A stretch of 64,000 nt of DNA from Actinomycetota bacterium (lineage in GTDB: Bacteria > Actinomycetota > Thermoleophilia > Gaiellales > Gaiellaceae), in NCBI GenBank assembly GCA_020029615.1, contig JAIBJO010000001.1:1-64000 (forward strand), read 5' to 3'. Numbering within the stretch: position 1 is the stretch's first letter; each line of letters begins with the position of its first letter. A program made the position numbers and the translations under genes. Positions 52,262 to 61,363 of the stretch are shown here, one piece after another. Below the pieces are notes generated by a model. The model was not told the DNA's origin. It was given only the letters and a program-made list of their open reading frames with translations, and ran no database searches.

Positions 52262-54310
52262 ATGCTCACGATCCTCGAGGGATCGACGTTCTGCATCTCG
52301 GACGACCGCGGCGACATCGTCTCCGAGACGAGCGGCTTCTTCGCGCACGACACGCGTTTTCTCTCGCGTCTCGTGCTCCGGGTCGGCGGGACGGCTCCGC
52401 TCCTCCTCTCGTCGGGCCGTGTCGAGCACTTCAGGGCCGCCTTCTACCTCCGGAACGGAACCGCGAACGGGCTCTCCCGCGACTCGATCTCGATCGCGCG
52501 CGAGCGCTTCGTCGGCACGGGCCTGCAGGAGCGAGTCTCGCTCCGAAACGAGAGCCCAGAGCGCATCGAGGTCGAGGTTGCACTGGAGGCGGAGGCCGAC
52601 TTCGCGGACATCATCTCGGTCAAGCTCCACGACTTCGCGCTCGGCGACCCCGAGCTCGCCCAGCCACTACCCCCTCCTGCTCCGGCGACGCACGACGAGG
52701 CGCGGCATCAGGTTTCCATCATCGATCCGCGCGGTGACCTGAGCACACGGCTCAAGTTCTCGAGGGCCGGGAGGATGGAGGGGAACGCGATGACGTTCGC
52801 GCTCTCACTCGCGCCGCACGAGCGCTGGGACGTGAGCATCGACGTCCTTCCGTGGCTCGAGGGCGAGGCCGAGACGTTCGAGCAGCTGGACGAGGAGCGC
52901 GACACGGCCGGTGACGTCGTGGCCGCGTGGACGCTCCGCGTCCCGCGCGTGCGCGGGGGGTGGGAGAGCCTCCGTCGCTCCTTCGACCGCTCGATCGCCG
53001 ATCTCGCGGCGCTGCGGATGCGCACGGGCGAGTACCGCAGGCCGCTCTTTGCGGCGGGCATGCCGTGGTTCATGACCGTGTTCGGCCGCGATACCGCGAT
53101 CACGTCCCTTCAGACCCTCCTGCTCGGGCCGGAGATCGCAGTCGGGGCACTCGATGCGCTCACCGAGCTGCAGGCGCGTGACGAGGATCCCGCCATCGAC
53201 GCGGAGCCGGGCAAGATCGTCCACGAGGTGCGCGAAGGGCGTTGCGCGGAAACCTGGTTCCCGCGCTACTACGGCTCGGTCGACTCCACGCCGCTCTACC
53301 TCGTGCTCCTCGCCGAGACGTGGCGGTGGACGGACGACGCCTCACTCGCGCGGCGAATGCGCGAGCCGGCACTCCTGGCTCTCGACTGGATCGACCGCTA
53401 TGGCGACCGCGACGGCGACGGCTTCGTCGAGTACAGCCGCATGGTCGACTCGGGCCTCGCGAACCAGTCATGGAAGGACTCCGGAGACTCCCAGCGGTTC
53501 AACGACGGCTCTTTCGCCGAGTCGCCGATCGCGGCGGTCGAGGTACAGGGCTACGTCTACGCCGCGAAGCGCGGGCTCGCGGAGCTGGCACGCGAGGTGT
53601 GGCGCGATCATGAGCTCGCCGAGCGGCTGGAGCGCGAGGCGGACGACTTGCGGACGAGCTTCGACGAGGCGTTCTGGGTGGACGAGCGCGGCGGCTTCTA
53701 CGCGCTCGCGCTGGACGGGCAGAAAAGGCGCGTGGACTCTCGCAGCTCCAACATGGGCCACCTTCTCTGGAGTGGCATCGTGCCTGAAGAGCGTGTCGGC
53801 ATCGTTGTCGACCAGCTGCTGTCCGAGGAGCTCTGGACCGGGTGGGGGATTCGCACGATGGCGAGCGACGCGGCCGCGTTCAACCCGATCAGCTACCACA
53901 ACGGCACGGTCTGGCCTCACGACTCGGCGCTTGCGGCCTGGGGGCTCGCGCGCCACGGCCATGTCGCCGAGGCACGACGGGTGGGGCGTGCGCTCATCGA
54001 AGCAGCGGCGCACTTCGACTGGTCGCTCCCGGAAGTCTTCGCCGGCTACGCGCGCGACGAGACCCCGTTTCCGATCGCGTATCCGACGGCCGCGCGCCCG
54101 CAGGCGTGGGCGGCCGGCACGCCCATCCTCCTGGTTCGCGTGCTCCTCGGGATCGAGCCCGATCGCGAACGGCAGCGGCTCGTCTCCACGGTGAGGGACG
54201 AGCTTCCGAGCTGGCTCGACGGCCTGCGGATCGAGGGCGTGCGCGCGTACGGCCGTACCTGGACGGTCGCAGTCGAGCGCGGCCATGTAACGATTGCCGA
54301 AGGTGTGTAG
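52262..54310 (+). CDS. Amylo-alpha-1,6-glucosidase / glycogen-debranching-like enzyme
   Basis: 682 residues. The N-terminal domain is a GDE_N_bis beta-sandwich ('LTILEGSTFCISDDRGDIVSETSGFFAHDTRFLSRLVLRV'). The (alpha/alpha)6 catalytic domain contains 'AGMPWFMTVFGRDTAITSLQTLLL', 'WDRYGDRDGDGFVEYSR', 'NQSWKDSGDSQRF' and 'SYHNGTVWPHDSALAAWGLARHG', as in amylo-1,6-glucosidase and related oligosaccharide hydrolases. It is followed by a glycosyltransferase gene, suggesting glycan or trehalose-like polymer metabolism. Confidence 0.9.
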   Translation: MLTILEGSTFCISDDRGDIVSETSGFFAHDTRFLSRLVLRVGGTAPLLLSSGRVEHFRAAFYLRNGTANGLSRDSISIARERFVGTGLQERVSLRNESPERIEVEVALEAEADFADIISVKLHDFALGDPELAQPLPPPAPATHDEARHQVSIIDPRGDLSTRLKFSRAGRMEGNAMTFALSLAPHERWDVSIDVLPWLEGEAETFEQLDEERDTAGDVVAAWTLRVPRVRGGWESLRRSFDRSIADLAALRMRTGEYRRPLFAAGMPWFMTVFGRDTAITSLQTLLLGPEIAVGALDALTELQARDEDPAIDAEPGKIVHEVREGRCAETWFPRYYGSVDSTPLYLVLLAETWRWTDDASLARRMREPALLALDWIDRYGDRDGDGFVEYSRMVDSGLANQSWKDSGDSQRFNDGSFAESPIAAVEVQGYVYAAKRGLAELAREVWRDHELAERLEREADDLRTSFDEAFWVDERGGFYALALDGQKRRVDSRSSNMGHLLWSGIVPEERVGIVVDQLLSEELWTGWGIRTMASDAAAFNPISYHNGTVWPHDSALAAWGLARHGHVAEARRVGRALIEAAAHFDWSLPEVFAGYARDETPFPIAYPTAARPQAWAAGTPILLVRVLLGIEPDRERQRLVSTVRDELPSWLDGLRIEGVRAYGRTWTVAVERGHVTIAEGV

Positions 54311-54316
54311 ACGCAG

Positions 54317-55363
54317 ATGCGCGTAGGCCTCCTCTGTCCCGCGTGGTTCCCGGTTCCGCCCGAGGCGTACGGCGGAACGGAGCGAGTGGTCGCGCTGCTC
54401 GCGGACGGCCTCGTCGACGCGGGGCACGACGTCACGCTCTTCGCGTCGGGCGACTCGCAGACCCGCGCCCGGCTGGAGTCGGTCTTCCACACGGCGCCGA
54501 GCGAGTGGATCGGGCACACGTACTGGGAGATGCAGCACGCCGTCCATGCGTTCCGCAGGGTGCACGAGTTCGACGTCTTCCACGACCACACGGGCATGCT
54601 CGGCCTCGCGTTCGGTGGGTTGGTGACGGTGCCGTTCTGCCACACGGTTCACGGCCCGCTCGACGGCCAGCCCGGCCGCCTGTACGAGCAGGTTCTCGAG
54701 CTCGCGCCGAATGCGAAGCTCATTTCCATCTCGATGAACCAACGAAAGCCGAAGCCGAACCTGCCGTGGATCGCAAACTGCCCCAACGCGCTCGACCTCT
54801 CGATGTTCCCGTTTCGTCGCAAGCCCGGTGGCGACTACCTCGTCTTTCTCGGACGGATGAGCCCGGACAAGGGCGCGCATCGCGCGCTCGCCGTGGCGCT
54901 CGAGACGGGGTTGCCGCTCAAGATCGCCGCGAAGTGCCGTGAGCCGCTGGAGATCCGGTACTTCGACGAGTTCATCCGGCCCCACCTCGGCGGTGGGATC
55001 GAGTACGTCGGCGAGGTCGGGCACGCGGACAAGGTCGACCTCCTCATGGGGGCGCGGGCCCTGATCTCACCCATCGACTGGGAGGAGCCCTTCGGCCTGA
55101 TGATGATCGAGGCGATGGCGTGCGGGACGCCGGTGATCTCGACCCGCCGCGGCGCCGTGCCCGAGATCGTCGAGCACGGACGGACTGGCGTCATCGTCGA
55201 CAACTACCGCGACATGGAGGATCCTGCCGTCCTCGAGCTCGCAGACTCGCTCGACCCCGTCGTGATCCGTCACGAGGTCGAGGAGCGGTTCTCGCCGGAG
55301 CACATGGTGGCGGACTACGTCGCCGCCTACGAGGCGACTATCGCAGCCGCCGCCGGCGCGTGA
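54317..55363 (+). CDS. Glycosyltransferase family 4
   Basis: 348 residues. 'VPPEAYGGTERVVALLADGLVDAGHDVTLFASG', 'FDVFHDHTGMLGLAFG', 'LVFLGRMSPDKGAHRAL' and the nucleotide-sugar site 'SPIDWEEPFGLMMIEAMACGTPVISTRRGAVPEIVEHGRTG' (E-x7-E) are typical of GT-B, family 4. The acceptor is unknown; the gene order with a glucosidase suggests a glucose polymer or glycolipid. It overlaps the next gene by GTGA. Confidence 0.92.
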   Translation: MRVGLLCPAWFPVPPEAYGGTERVVALLADGLVDAGHDVTLFASGDSQTRARLESVFHTAPSEWIGHTYWEMQHAVHAFRRVHEFDVFHDHTGMLGLAFGGLVTVPFCHTVHGPLDGQPGRLYEQVLELAPNAKLISISMNQRKPKPNLPWIANCPNALDLSMFPFRRKPGGDYLVFLGRMSPDKGAHRALAVALETGLPLKIAAKCREPLEIRYFDEFIRPHLGGGIEYVGEVGHADKVDLLMGARALISPIDWEEPFGLMMIEAMACGTPVISTRRGAVPEIVEHGRTGVIVDNYRDMEDPAVLELADSLDPVVIRHEVEERFSPEHMVADYVAAYEATIAAAAGA

Positions 55364-56664
55364 GGCTGCGCTCTCCGTACGACCGCGAGATCTACCGGCT
55401 GGCTCTCCCGGCGCTCGGCGCCCTCGCCGCTGAACCGCTGTACCTGCTCGTGGACACGGCGATCGTGGGCCATCTCGGACGATCGCAGCTCGCCGCTCTG
55501 GGCATTGCGTTCACGATCCTGGGAGGCACCTTCGCGGTCTTCAACTTCCTCCAGTACGGAACGACGGCGCAGGTGGCGCGTGCGGGCGGCGCGGGTGAGG
55601 CGGAGACCGCACGAAGGCTGGGGGCCCAGGCGGTGTGGCTTTCGCTCGTGTTCGGCATCGCGGTCTCGGCGCTCATCGCCGCGCTCGCGCCGCAACTCGT
55701 CGAGCTCATGGGTGGAGAGGGCGAGGCGGCCGACTACGCCGTCACATATCTGCGAATCGCCGCGGTCGGCTTTCCGGCCGCGTTCCTCGCGCTCGGCGGG
55801 CAGGGCTTCCTCCGCGGCGTAGCCGATCTGCGCACCCCGCTCGTGATTCTCATCGCGGGAAACGTCGCCAACCTCGTTCTCGAGGTGCTCTTCGTGTACG
55901 GGCTCGGCTGGGGGATCGAGGGGTCGGCCTGGGGAACCGCGATCGCGCAGCTCGGGATGGGCGCCGCGTTCGTCGTCGTGATCGCCCGCCAACTGCGGCC
56001 CGGCGAGCTGCGCGTGCAGGTCGCTCTCGCGCGGCGCGTGCTCTCGCTCGGCAAGTGGATCTTCATCCGCACGGCCGCACTCATGGGCTCATTTGTCCTC
56101 GCCGGTGCCGTCGCCACGCGTTTCGGGGAATCGGCGATCGCGGCGCATCAGGTTGCCTTCCAGCTCTGGATCTTCCTCGCGCTCGTCCTCGACTCCGTCG
56201 CGATCGCGGGGCAGATCATCGTCGGGCGCGAGCTCGGAGCGGGACGTCAGGAGGAGGCGTACGGGGCCAGCGAGCGCATGATCTGGCTGTCCGTCGCGCT
56301 CGGCGGCCTGTTCGCGGCGCTCATGCTCGTGCTGGCGGGCGTCCTGCCCCGATTCTTCACGGGCGATGCATCGGTGTTGGACGAGGCCGCGCTCTTGTGG
56401 CCCGTGTTCGCGCTCATGCAACCGCTCAACGGAGCCGTCTTCGCGCTCGACGGGATCCTCATCGGCGCCAGCGACGGGCCGTTCCTCGCGCTGTCCATGG
56501 TGGCGGCGTTCGTGGCCTGTGCGACGGTGTTGCTCGCCGTCCTCGAGCGGGACTGGGGCATTCGCGGCGTGTGGGCGGCGCTGCTCGTGCTCATCCTGGT
56601 GCGGCTCGGCTTGATGACCACCCGCTTTCGCCGTCGCCGCTGGCTCGTGACAGGATGGGCGTGA
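55360..56664 (+). CDS. MATE family efflux protein (DinF-like)
   Basis: 434 residues from GTG 55360, which overlaps the glycosyltransferase stop. Twelve hydrophobic helices; 'REIYRLALPALGALAAEPLYLLVDTAIVGHLG', 'FLQYGTTAQVARAGGAGE', 'GGQGFLRGVADLRTPLVILIAGNVANLVLEVLFVYGLGWGIEGSAWGTAIAQ' and 'ATRFGESAIAAHQVAFQLWIFLALVLDSVAIAGQIIVGRELGAG' are typical of the DinF branch. It would export cationic drugs, or a lipid-linked sugar from the preceding enzymes. Confidence 0.93.
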   Translation: MRLRSPYDREIYRLALPALGALAAEPLYLLVDTAIVGHLGRSQLAALGIAFTILGGTFAVFNFLQYGTTAQVARAGGAGEAETARRLGAQAVWLSLVFGIAVSALIAALAPQLVELMGGEGEAADYAVTYLRIAAVGFPAAFLALGGQGFLRGVADLRTPLVILIAGNVANLVLEVLFVYGLGWGIEGSAWGTAIAQLGMGAAFVVVIARQLRPGELRVQVALARRVLSLGKWIFIRTAALMGSFVLAGAVATRFGESAIAAHQVAFQLWIFLALVLDSVAIAGQIIVGRELGAGRQEEAYGASERMIWLSVALGGLFAALMLVLAGVLPRFFTGDASVLDEAALLWPVFALMQPLNGAVFALDGILIGASDGPFLALSMVAAFVACATVLLAVLERDWGIRGVWAALLVLILVRLGLMTTRFRRRRWLVTGWA

Positions 56665-56665
56665 G

Positions 56666-57022
56666 GTGAACGTCCTCGGCGGCGATCTCGAGCCCTGCTC
56701 GTTCGATCCCGTGACCGGGTTCTTCCGCGACGGCTACTGCCGCACCGAGGGCCGCGACCCCGGCTTCCACGCCGTCTGCGCCGTGATGACCGAGGAGTTC
56801 CTCGAGTTCTCGAAGACGGTCGGCAACGATCTCTCCACTCTGCAGCCGCAATGGATGTTCCCGGGTCTCGAGCCCGGCGATCGCTGGTGCGTCGTCGCGG
56901 CGCGGTGGCAAGAGGCGCTCGAAGGTGGTGTTGCCCCGCCGGTCGTTCTCGAGGCGACTCACGCATCGGCGCTCGAGTTCGTCGCGATGGCCGACCTCGA
57001 GGCCCATGCGGCTCAGGCGTAG
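56666..57022 (+). CDS. DUF2237 family protein
   Basis: 118 residues from a GTG start one base after the MATE stop. 'NVLGGDLEPCSFDPVTGFFRDGYC', 'HAVCAVMTEEFLEFSKTVGNDLSTLQPQWMFPGLEPGDRWCVVAARWQEA' and 'VVLEATHASALEFVAMADL' match the whole family; five cysteines and 'GNDLST' are conserved. The function of DUF2237 is unknown. It is the last gene of the run that begins with the cyclophilin. Confidence 0.9.
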   Translation: MNVLGGDLEPCSFDPVTGFFRDGYCRTEGRDPGFHAVCAVMTEEFLEFSKTVGNDLSTLQPQWMFPGLEPGDRWCVVAARWQEALEGGVAPPVVLEATHASALEFVAMADLEAHAAQA

Positions 57023-57042
57023 GGGCGAGATATGTCTCGCCC

Positions 57043-57912
57043 CTACGGCGAGGTAGCGGCCGCCGCCTCCCGCCGCTTCCGCCAGTAGCGCTCGATGCCG
57101 CGGAAGTGGTGCCAGTACGGAGCAGCACGGTCGTACTCGTCCGCTAGATCGAGGTCGGTCTGCGAGACGTCGTGGCGGGCGGCTGCCACGAACGTCGGCT
57201 CGTCCATCCCGTCCTCCACCCACTCCGCCCATCGACCCAGGGTTTCTCGGAGCGTCGCCAGATGCGCTTCGACGTCCTCGTACACGCCGAAGTGGATGAG
57301 GGCGAGCCGCTCGGGTGCGCGGCGTTCGATCTCGAAAATCGTCTGCTCCCACGCGTCGAGATCGAACTCCGGCGGAGGGCATGGCGGCATCACGAACGAG
57401 CCGCCTCCCACCCGGACGCCCGCAGCGTCGCCGGCGTAGAGCGTGCCCTGAGCATCCAGATACGAGACGTGGTGCGACGCGTGCCCGGGCGTGGGAAAGC
57501 ATTCGAGCCCTACGACGTCGTCCTCGACAATGTGCACGTTGCCCGCCGGAACCGGCACGAGCTCGCCCCAGAGGGCGTCGAAAGCGTCGCCGTAGAGCCG
57601 GCGTGCGCTTGCCTCGAGCTTCGAGGGATCGACGACGTGCGGCGCGCCGATCTCGGAGACGTGTACCTGTAGCCCCGGGTGCTCGCGCACGAGCGTGCCC
57701 GTCGCGCCGGCGTGGTCGAGGTGGATGTGCGAGAGAAGCAGATGCCGCAGATCGGTCAACGCGAGCCCCCGATCGGCGAGACCGACCTTCAGGTGGTCGA
57801 CGCAAGTCGTCGGCCCGCAGTCGAACAGCGCCGGCCCGTCCTCGGTCTCGACGAGGTAGCAGCCGATGATGCCCGGCAGGTAGTGGTGGAGGTCGATCGG
57901 CTCGATCGTCAT
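57043..57912 (-). CDS. MBL-fold metallo-hydrolase
   Basis: 289 residues. Metal ligands are intact: 'LLLSHIHLDHAGATG' (H-x-H-x-D-H), 'PTPGHASHHVSYLD' and the Asp in 'TLYAGDAAGV'; the final His is in 'LIHFGVYED'. It has a 70-residue C-terminal extension ending in 'HHFRGIERYWRKRRE'. The group includes glyoxalase II-like and lactonase-like hydrolases. It overlaps the metB-like gene by ATGA, so the pair is translationally coupled. Confidence 0.92.
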   Translation of the reverse strand: MTIEPIDLHHYLPGIIGCYLVETEDGPALFDCGPTTCVDHLKVGLADRGLALTDLRHLLLSHIHLDHAGATGTLVREHPGLQVHVSEIGAPHVVDPSKLEASARRLYGDAFDALWGELVPVPAGNVHIVEDDVVGLECFPTPGHASHHVSYLDAQGTLYAGDAAGVRVGGGSFVMPPCPPPEFDLDAWEQTIFEIERRAPERLALIHFGVYEDVEAHLATLRETLGRWAEWVEDGMDEPTFVAAARHDVSQTDLDLADEYDRAAPYWHHFRGIERYWRKRREAAAATSP

Positions 57913-59039
57913 CCTGCGAGTGCGGTTTCGAGGTCGGCGATCAGATCGTCGGCCGACTCGATTCCGACGGACAGGCGAATGAGGGCCGGAGGCACCGCAA
58001 AGGGTGCATCGGCCGTCGACGCGTGCGTCATCCGGGCCGGATGCTCGATGAGGCTCTCGACCCCGCCGAGACTTTCGGCGAGCTTCCAGATCCGCGTGCG
58101 TGCCACGAGGTCGACTGCCTCCTGCTCGTCCTCGAGAAGGAAGGAGATCATGCCGCCGAAGGCGCGCATCTGACGTGTCGCGATGTCGTGCCCAGGGTGT
58201 GTCTCGAGGCCCGGATAGAGGACCTGCTCGACCCGCGGATGCCCCTCGAGGAACGCTGCGACGGCGACCGCATTCGAGCAGTGCCGATCCATCCGCACGG
58301 CGAGCGTCTTCACGCCGCGCAGGATGAGCCAGCAGTCGAACGGGCCGGGCACGGCGCCGAGCGACTTCTGGAGGAACGCCAGCTGCCCGGCGACCTCCTC
58401 GTCGTTGGTTGCGACGAAGCCCCCGATGACGTCAGAGTGCCCGCCGAGGTATTTCGTCGTCGAGTGGAGCGCGACATCTGCTCCGAGGGCGAGCGGCTGC
58501 TGCAGGTACGGGGTCGCGAAGGTGTTGTCGACGACGACGAGCGCACCCACCCCATGGGCGACCTCTGACGCGGCGGCGATGTCGACGATGTTCAGCGCGG
58601 GGTTCGTCGGTGTCTCGAGCCAGACGAGCCTCGTTCGCTCGTCGAGGTGGTCCGCGAGCCCGGTCGAGATCTCTTCCGGGCCGAGGAACGTGAACCGGTA
58701 TCCCTTCGGTTCGTACACCTGCGTGAACATCCGGTAGATCCCGCCGTAGACGTCGTTGACGGCGACGACGTGGTCGTCGGGCGAGATCAGGTGCATGAGC
58801 GTCGTCGCGGCGCCGAGTCCGGACGAGAAGGCGCGTCCGTGGGCGGCGCCCTCGAGCGAGGCGATGCATTCCTGCAGCGCGGTGCGGGTCGGGTTGCCGA
58901 CACGCGCGTAGTCGTAGCCCTTGTGGACGCCCACCGCCTCCTGGACGTAGGTCGACGTCTGGTAGATCGGAGTCGTGATCGCTCCGGTCGCCGGGTCCGG
59001 CTCCTGCCCCTCGTGAATCGCGCGGGTCTCGAAGTGCAC
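57909..59039 (-). CDS. metB: Cystathionine gamma-synthase / gamma-lyase
   Basis: 376 residues from a GTG start. The PLP fold type I pattern of the Cys/Met group is complete: 'TPIYQTSTYVQEAVGVHKGYDYARVGNPTRTALQECIASLEGA', 'SSGLGAATTLMHL', 'VVVDNTFATPYLQQPLALGADVALHSTTKYLGGHSDVIGG' with the PLP lysine in 'TTKYLGG', and 'ESLGGVESLIEHPARMTH'. Synthase (MetB) and lyase (MctB/CGL) cannot be separated by eye. It belongs to methionine or cysteine synthesis with the fused MTHFR enzyme. Confidence 0.93.
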   Translation of the reverse strand: MHFETRAIHEGQEPDPATGAITTPIYQTSTYVQEAVGVHKGYDYARVGNPTRTALQECIASLEGAAHGRAFSSGLGAATTLMHLISPDDHVVAVNDVYGGIYRMFTQVYEPKGYRFTFLGPEEISTGLADHLDERTRLVWLETPTNPALNIVDIAAASEVAHGVGALVVVDNTFATPYLQQPLALGADVALHSTTKYLGGHSDVIGGFVATNDEEVAGQLAFLQKSLGAVPGPFDCWLILRGVKTLAVRMDRHCSNAVAVAAFLEGHPRVEQVLYPGLETHPGHDIATRQMRAFGGMISFLLEDEQEAVDLVARTRIWKLAESLGGVESLIEHPARMTHASTADAPFAVPPALIRLSVGIESADDLIADLETALAG

Positions 59040-59070
59040 GTCGCGGATGCTACTGACGCCCTCTCGTCTT

Positions 59071-59085
59071 GTGACACTGTGTCAC
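59071..59085. promoter_or_regulatory. Palindrome upstream of metB
   Basis: GTGACAC-T-GTGTCAC is a perfect 15-base palindrome 31 bases before the metB start; it overlaps the stop of the upstream gene (59084-59082). It may be an operator for the metB-MBL operon, but the binding protein is unknown. Confidence 0.45.
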
Positions 59086-60086
59086 TTGGGAGCCGGCAGC
59101 GCGGCGACGCGTTCGGCGGAGAGGAGCGTCGCGAGGCTCGAGAGCGCCTCGCCGGCGCGCGACGTATCTCCCCAAGCCCCCAACACCTCGAGGGTCTTCG
59201 TTGCGCGATCGAACCGCGGTTCGATCCGTCCCACCAGACGATCGCCCGAGAGGATCGGCAAGACGTAGTAGCCGTACTCCCGGTTCGACTTCGGGACGTA
59301 CATCTCGAGGCGATAGCGGAAGCCGAAGAGCGCCTCTGCGCGGTCGCGGTCGTGTATGAGTCGATCGAACGGGGAGAGGAAGGTGATGCGGTCCGGTGGC
59401 GGATCGGCAACGGCGTCCGGGTGCGCTTCCCAGCCCGACTTCGTCAGGCGCACGCCCAGAGCCCGGAAGCGCTTCTCGGCCATCAGCCGCTCTGCCTCTC
59501 GGAGAGGGATCCTCGCCGTCTCCGGATACCAGCGATCGGCGAGATCCCACAGGCGCTGACCGTTGCGACGCCCGACGATCGCAACGGCGCCGCGCTCGTG
59601 GAGGATGTCGAGCATGACAGCGGTGTTGCGGCTCCCGTGCCAGCCGTGCGACTTCCAGGTTCGCACCGAGTCGTCGTCGAGCTCGCGGGAGAGCATCGGC
59701 CCGTTCCGCTCGAGCTCGCGCAGGACGTAGCGCTTGTAGGCGGCGTTCCGCCACATGAACTCGGAAGTACGCCGCTCCCAGGCGTACTTGTTGCTCCGGC
59801 GTCCCATGCGGGCTTTGAGCAGGGGGAGATCCTCGATCGGCCAGATGTACGCGCTCCATTCGATGAGCTTCTTCTCTTGCCACAGCAACCGATCGAGCGC
59901 AGCCGTGTCGAACGCACCCAATCGGCTCCAGAGGACGAGGTGCTGCGGAGGTGCGACCGTCGCGATCGGGTCGATCTGCAGGAAGCCGAGCCGCCGGATC
60001 GTGTCGAGGATGGTCGTTGCCGAGCCATCGAGGAGCTGGGCGCGGATCGCGATTCGCCGTGCTTCGTCCGGCGAGACGAGCCTCAT
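59082..60086 (-). CDS. AlkX/YcaQ-like DNA glycosylase (HTH_42)
   Basis: 334 residues. The tandem winged-helix pattern begins 'LVSPDEARRIAIRAQLL' and has the catalytic Gln-x-Asp motif at 37-39 ('GFLQIDPI'), as in the AlkX branch of the AlkZ/YcaQ family that unhooks interstrand crosslinks. Other signatures: 'APPQHLVLWSRLGAFD', 'LIEWSAYIWPIEDLPLL', 'SRNTAVMLDILHERGAVAIVGRRNGQRLWDLADRWYP', and the C-terminal 'YGYYVLPILSGDRLVGRIEPRFDRATKTLEV'. Its start overlaps the stop of a paralogue (ATGA). Confidence 0.9.
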   Translation of the reverse strand: MRLVSPDEARRIAIRAQLLDGSATTILDTIRRLGFLQIDPIATVAPPQHLVLWSRLGAFDTAALDRLLWQEKKLIEWSAYIWPIEDLPLLKARMGRRSNKYAWERRTSEFMWRNAAYKRYVLRELERNGPMLSRELDDDSVRTWKSHGWHGSRNTAVMLDILHERGAVAIVGRRNGQRLWDLADRWYPETARIPLREAERLMAEKRFRALGVRLTKSGWEAHPDAVADPPPDRITFLSPFDRLIHDRDRAEALFGFRYRLEMYVPKSNREYGYYVLPILSGDRLVGRIEPRFDRATKTLEVLGAWGDTSRAGEALSSLATLLSAERVAALPAPK

Positions 60087-61216
60087 CGCATGACCCGCTC
60101 GAGCCCGATGACCCGACGCAGCCGGTCGAGCGCGCGCTCGAGGGCGTCGTCCAGCGCGGCCGAGCGCCGCACACGGGGCTCGACGTGGAAGCCCTTTACG
60201 ACGAGCGTGTCCTCCCGCCTGTCCGTCTTGAGGTCGGCGCGGCCGACGATCCGGTCGCGCCAGAGGAGCGGTAGGACGTAGTAGCCGAACTGCCGCTCCG
60301 GCGCGGGCTTGTAGACCTCGATCAAGTGATCGAAGCCGAAGACGCGGCGCGCGAAGGGCCGGTCCCAGAGGAGGTTGTCGAACGGCGAGAGCAGCGATGC
60401 CGCGCTCGGTCGCGACGGCTCGAGGTCGATGCCTGCGGGCATGACCACGTCGGCGCCATCGTCAGCGACGTGAAGGCGTTCGAGAATGCCGGCTGCCACC
60501 AGGTCGTCGACGGCGGGGCGGATGCGGGCGGCCCCGCCGCGCAATCGCCAGTGCTCGACGATGCCTGCCTCGGTGAGGGCTCCCCGCGCTCGCACCGCGC
60601 GCACGGCGAGCTCGCGGAGCCGCGTCGGCTCGTCGGGCTCGCGTGCGTCGAGCACGTCGCGCGGGATCACGCGCTCGGCGACGTCATAGAGCCGCTGGAA
60701 GCCGCTCACGCGGCCGGCGATCACGAGCTCACCCGAGTTCCAGAGCGCCTCGAGCATCACCTTCGCCGGCTTCCAATCCCACATCCCGCCGCCGCCCTTG
60801 CCGTCGAAGTCCCGCGAAGCGATCGGACCGCGCTCCCGCACCACGGCGCGCACCTCCTCGGCCAGCCCGGGGTGTTGGCCGATGACGTCACCCCGCCACG
60901 GGTGGTGCGCCCGCATCGGCGCCCGAAAGAGCGGCCACTCCTCGACCGGGATGAGACAGGCCTCGTGCGCCCAGTACTCGAAGATGCGACCCCGCGCGAG
61001 CAGGCGCGAGACGGTCTCGCGGGGATACGCGCCGACCCTCGAGCCGAGCGCGATTCGGTGGCTTCGCTCGACCGCGGTGATCGAGTCGAGCTGGACACAC
61101 GAGAGCCGGCGGATGGCCTCCTCGACCTCGCGCCGCGTCCCGCTCCGCGCCCGCGGCGCGTAGCCCTGCGCCGTGATCGCGATCCGGCGCAGCGCGGTAA
61201 CCGAGATCGTCCTCAC
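60083..61216 (-). CDS. AlkX/YcaQ-like DNA glycosylase paralogue
   Basis: 377 residues, the upstream partner of the pair. The Gln-x-Asp motif is at 42-44 ('SCVQLDSI'), with 'SRVGAYPRETVSRLLARGRIFEYWAHEACLIPVEEWPLF', 'WDWKPAKVMLEALWNSGELVIAGRVSGFQRLYDVAERVIP' and 'FGYYVLPLLWRDRIVGRADLKTDRREDTLVV'. It has an extra helical insert in the middle compared with its paralogue. Tandem copies suggest an enzyme pair with different lesion range, or duplication under selection by a local antibiotic. Confidence 0.9.
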   Translation of the reverse strand: MRTISVTALRRIAITAQGYAPRARSGTRREVEEAIRRLSCVQLDSITAVERSHRIALGSRVGAYPRETVSRLLARGRIFEYWAHEACLIPVEEWPLFRAPMRAHHPWRGDVIGQHPGLAEEVRAVVRERGPIASRDFDGKGGGGMWDWKPAKVMLEALWNSGELVIAGRVSGFQRLYDVAERVIPRDVLDAREPDEPTRLRELAVRAVRARGALTEAGIVEHWRLRGGAARIRPAVDDLVAAGILERLHVADDGADVVMPAGIDLEPSRPSAASLLSPFDNLLWDRPFARRVFGFDHLIEVYKPAPERQFGYYVLPLLWRDRIVGRADLKTDRREDTLVVKGFHVEPRVRRSAALDDALERALDRLRRVIGLERVMR

Positions 61217-61363
61217 ACCGCCAACCTATCGGCCGACGACTCTTCTCCGGTCGGTGCCGCACCTTTCACGAGACGGTCATCTCGCCGCTCTAGAGTGATC
61301 GGTGCCGGCCGTCTCGATCCCTTGGGTGCCGGCTTCCTCCCCTCTCCCTCGCAGGAGGTTCTC

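Noticed and set aside
60326-61363. Long in-frame extension upstream of the secreted protein at 61364
   Set aside because: It is antisense to the AlkX-like gene, has no homology and lacks a ribosome site, while ATG 61364 has a strong one and starts a signal peptide.
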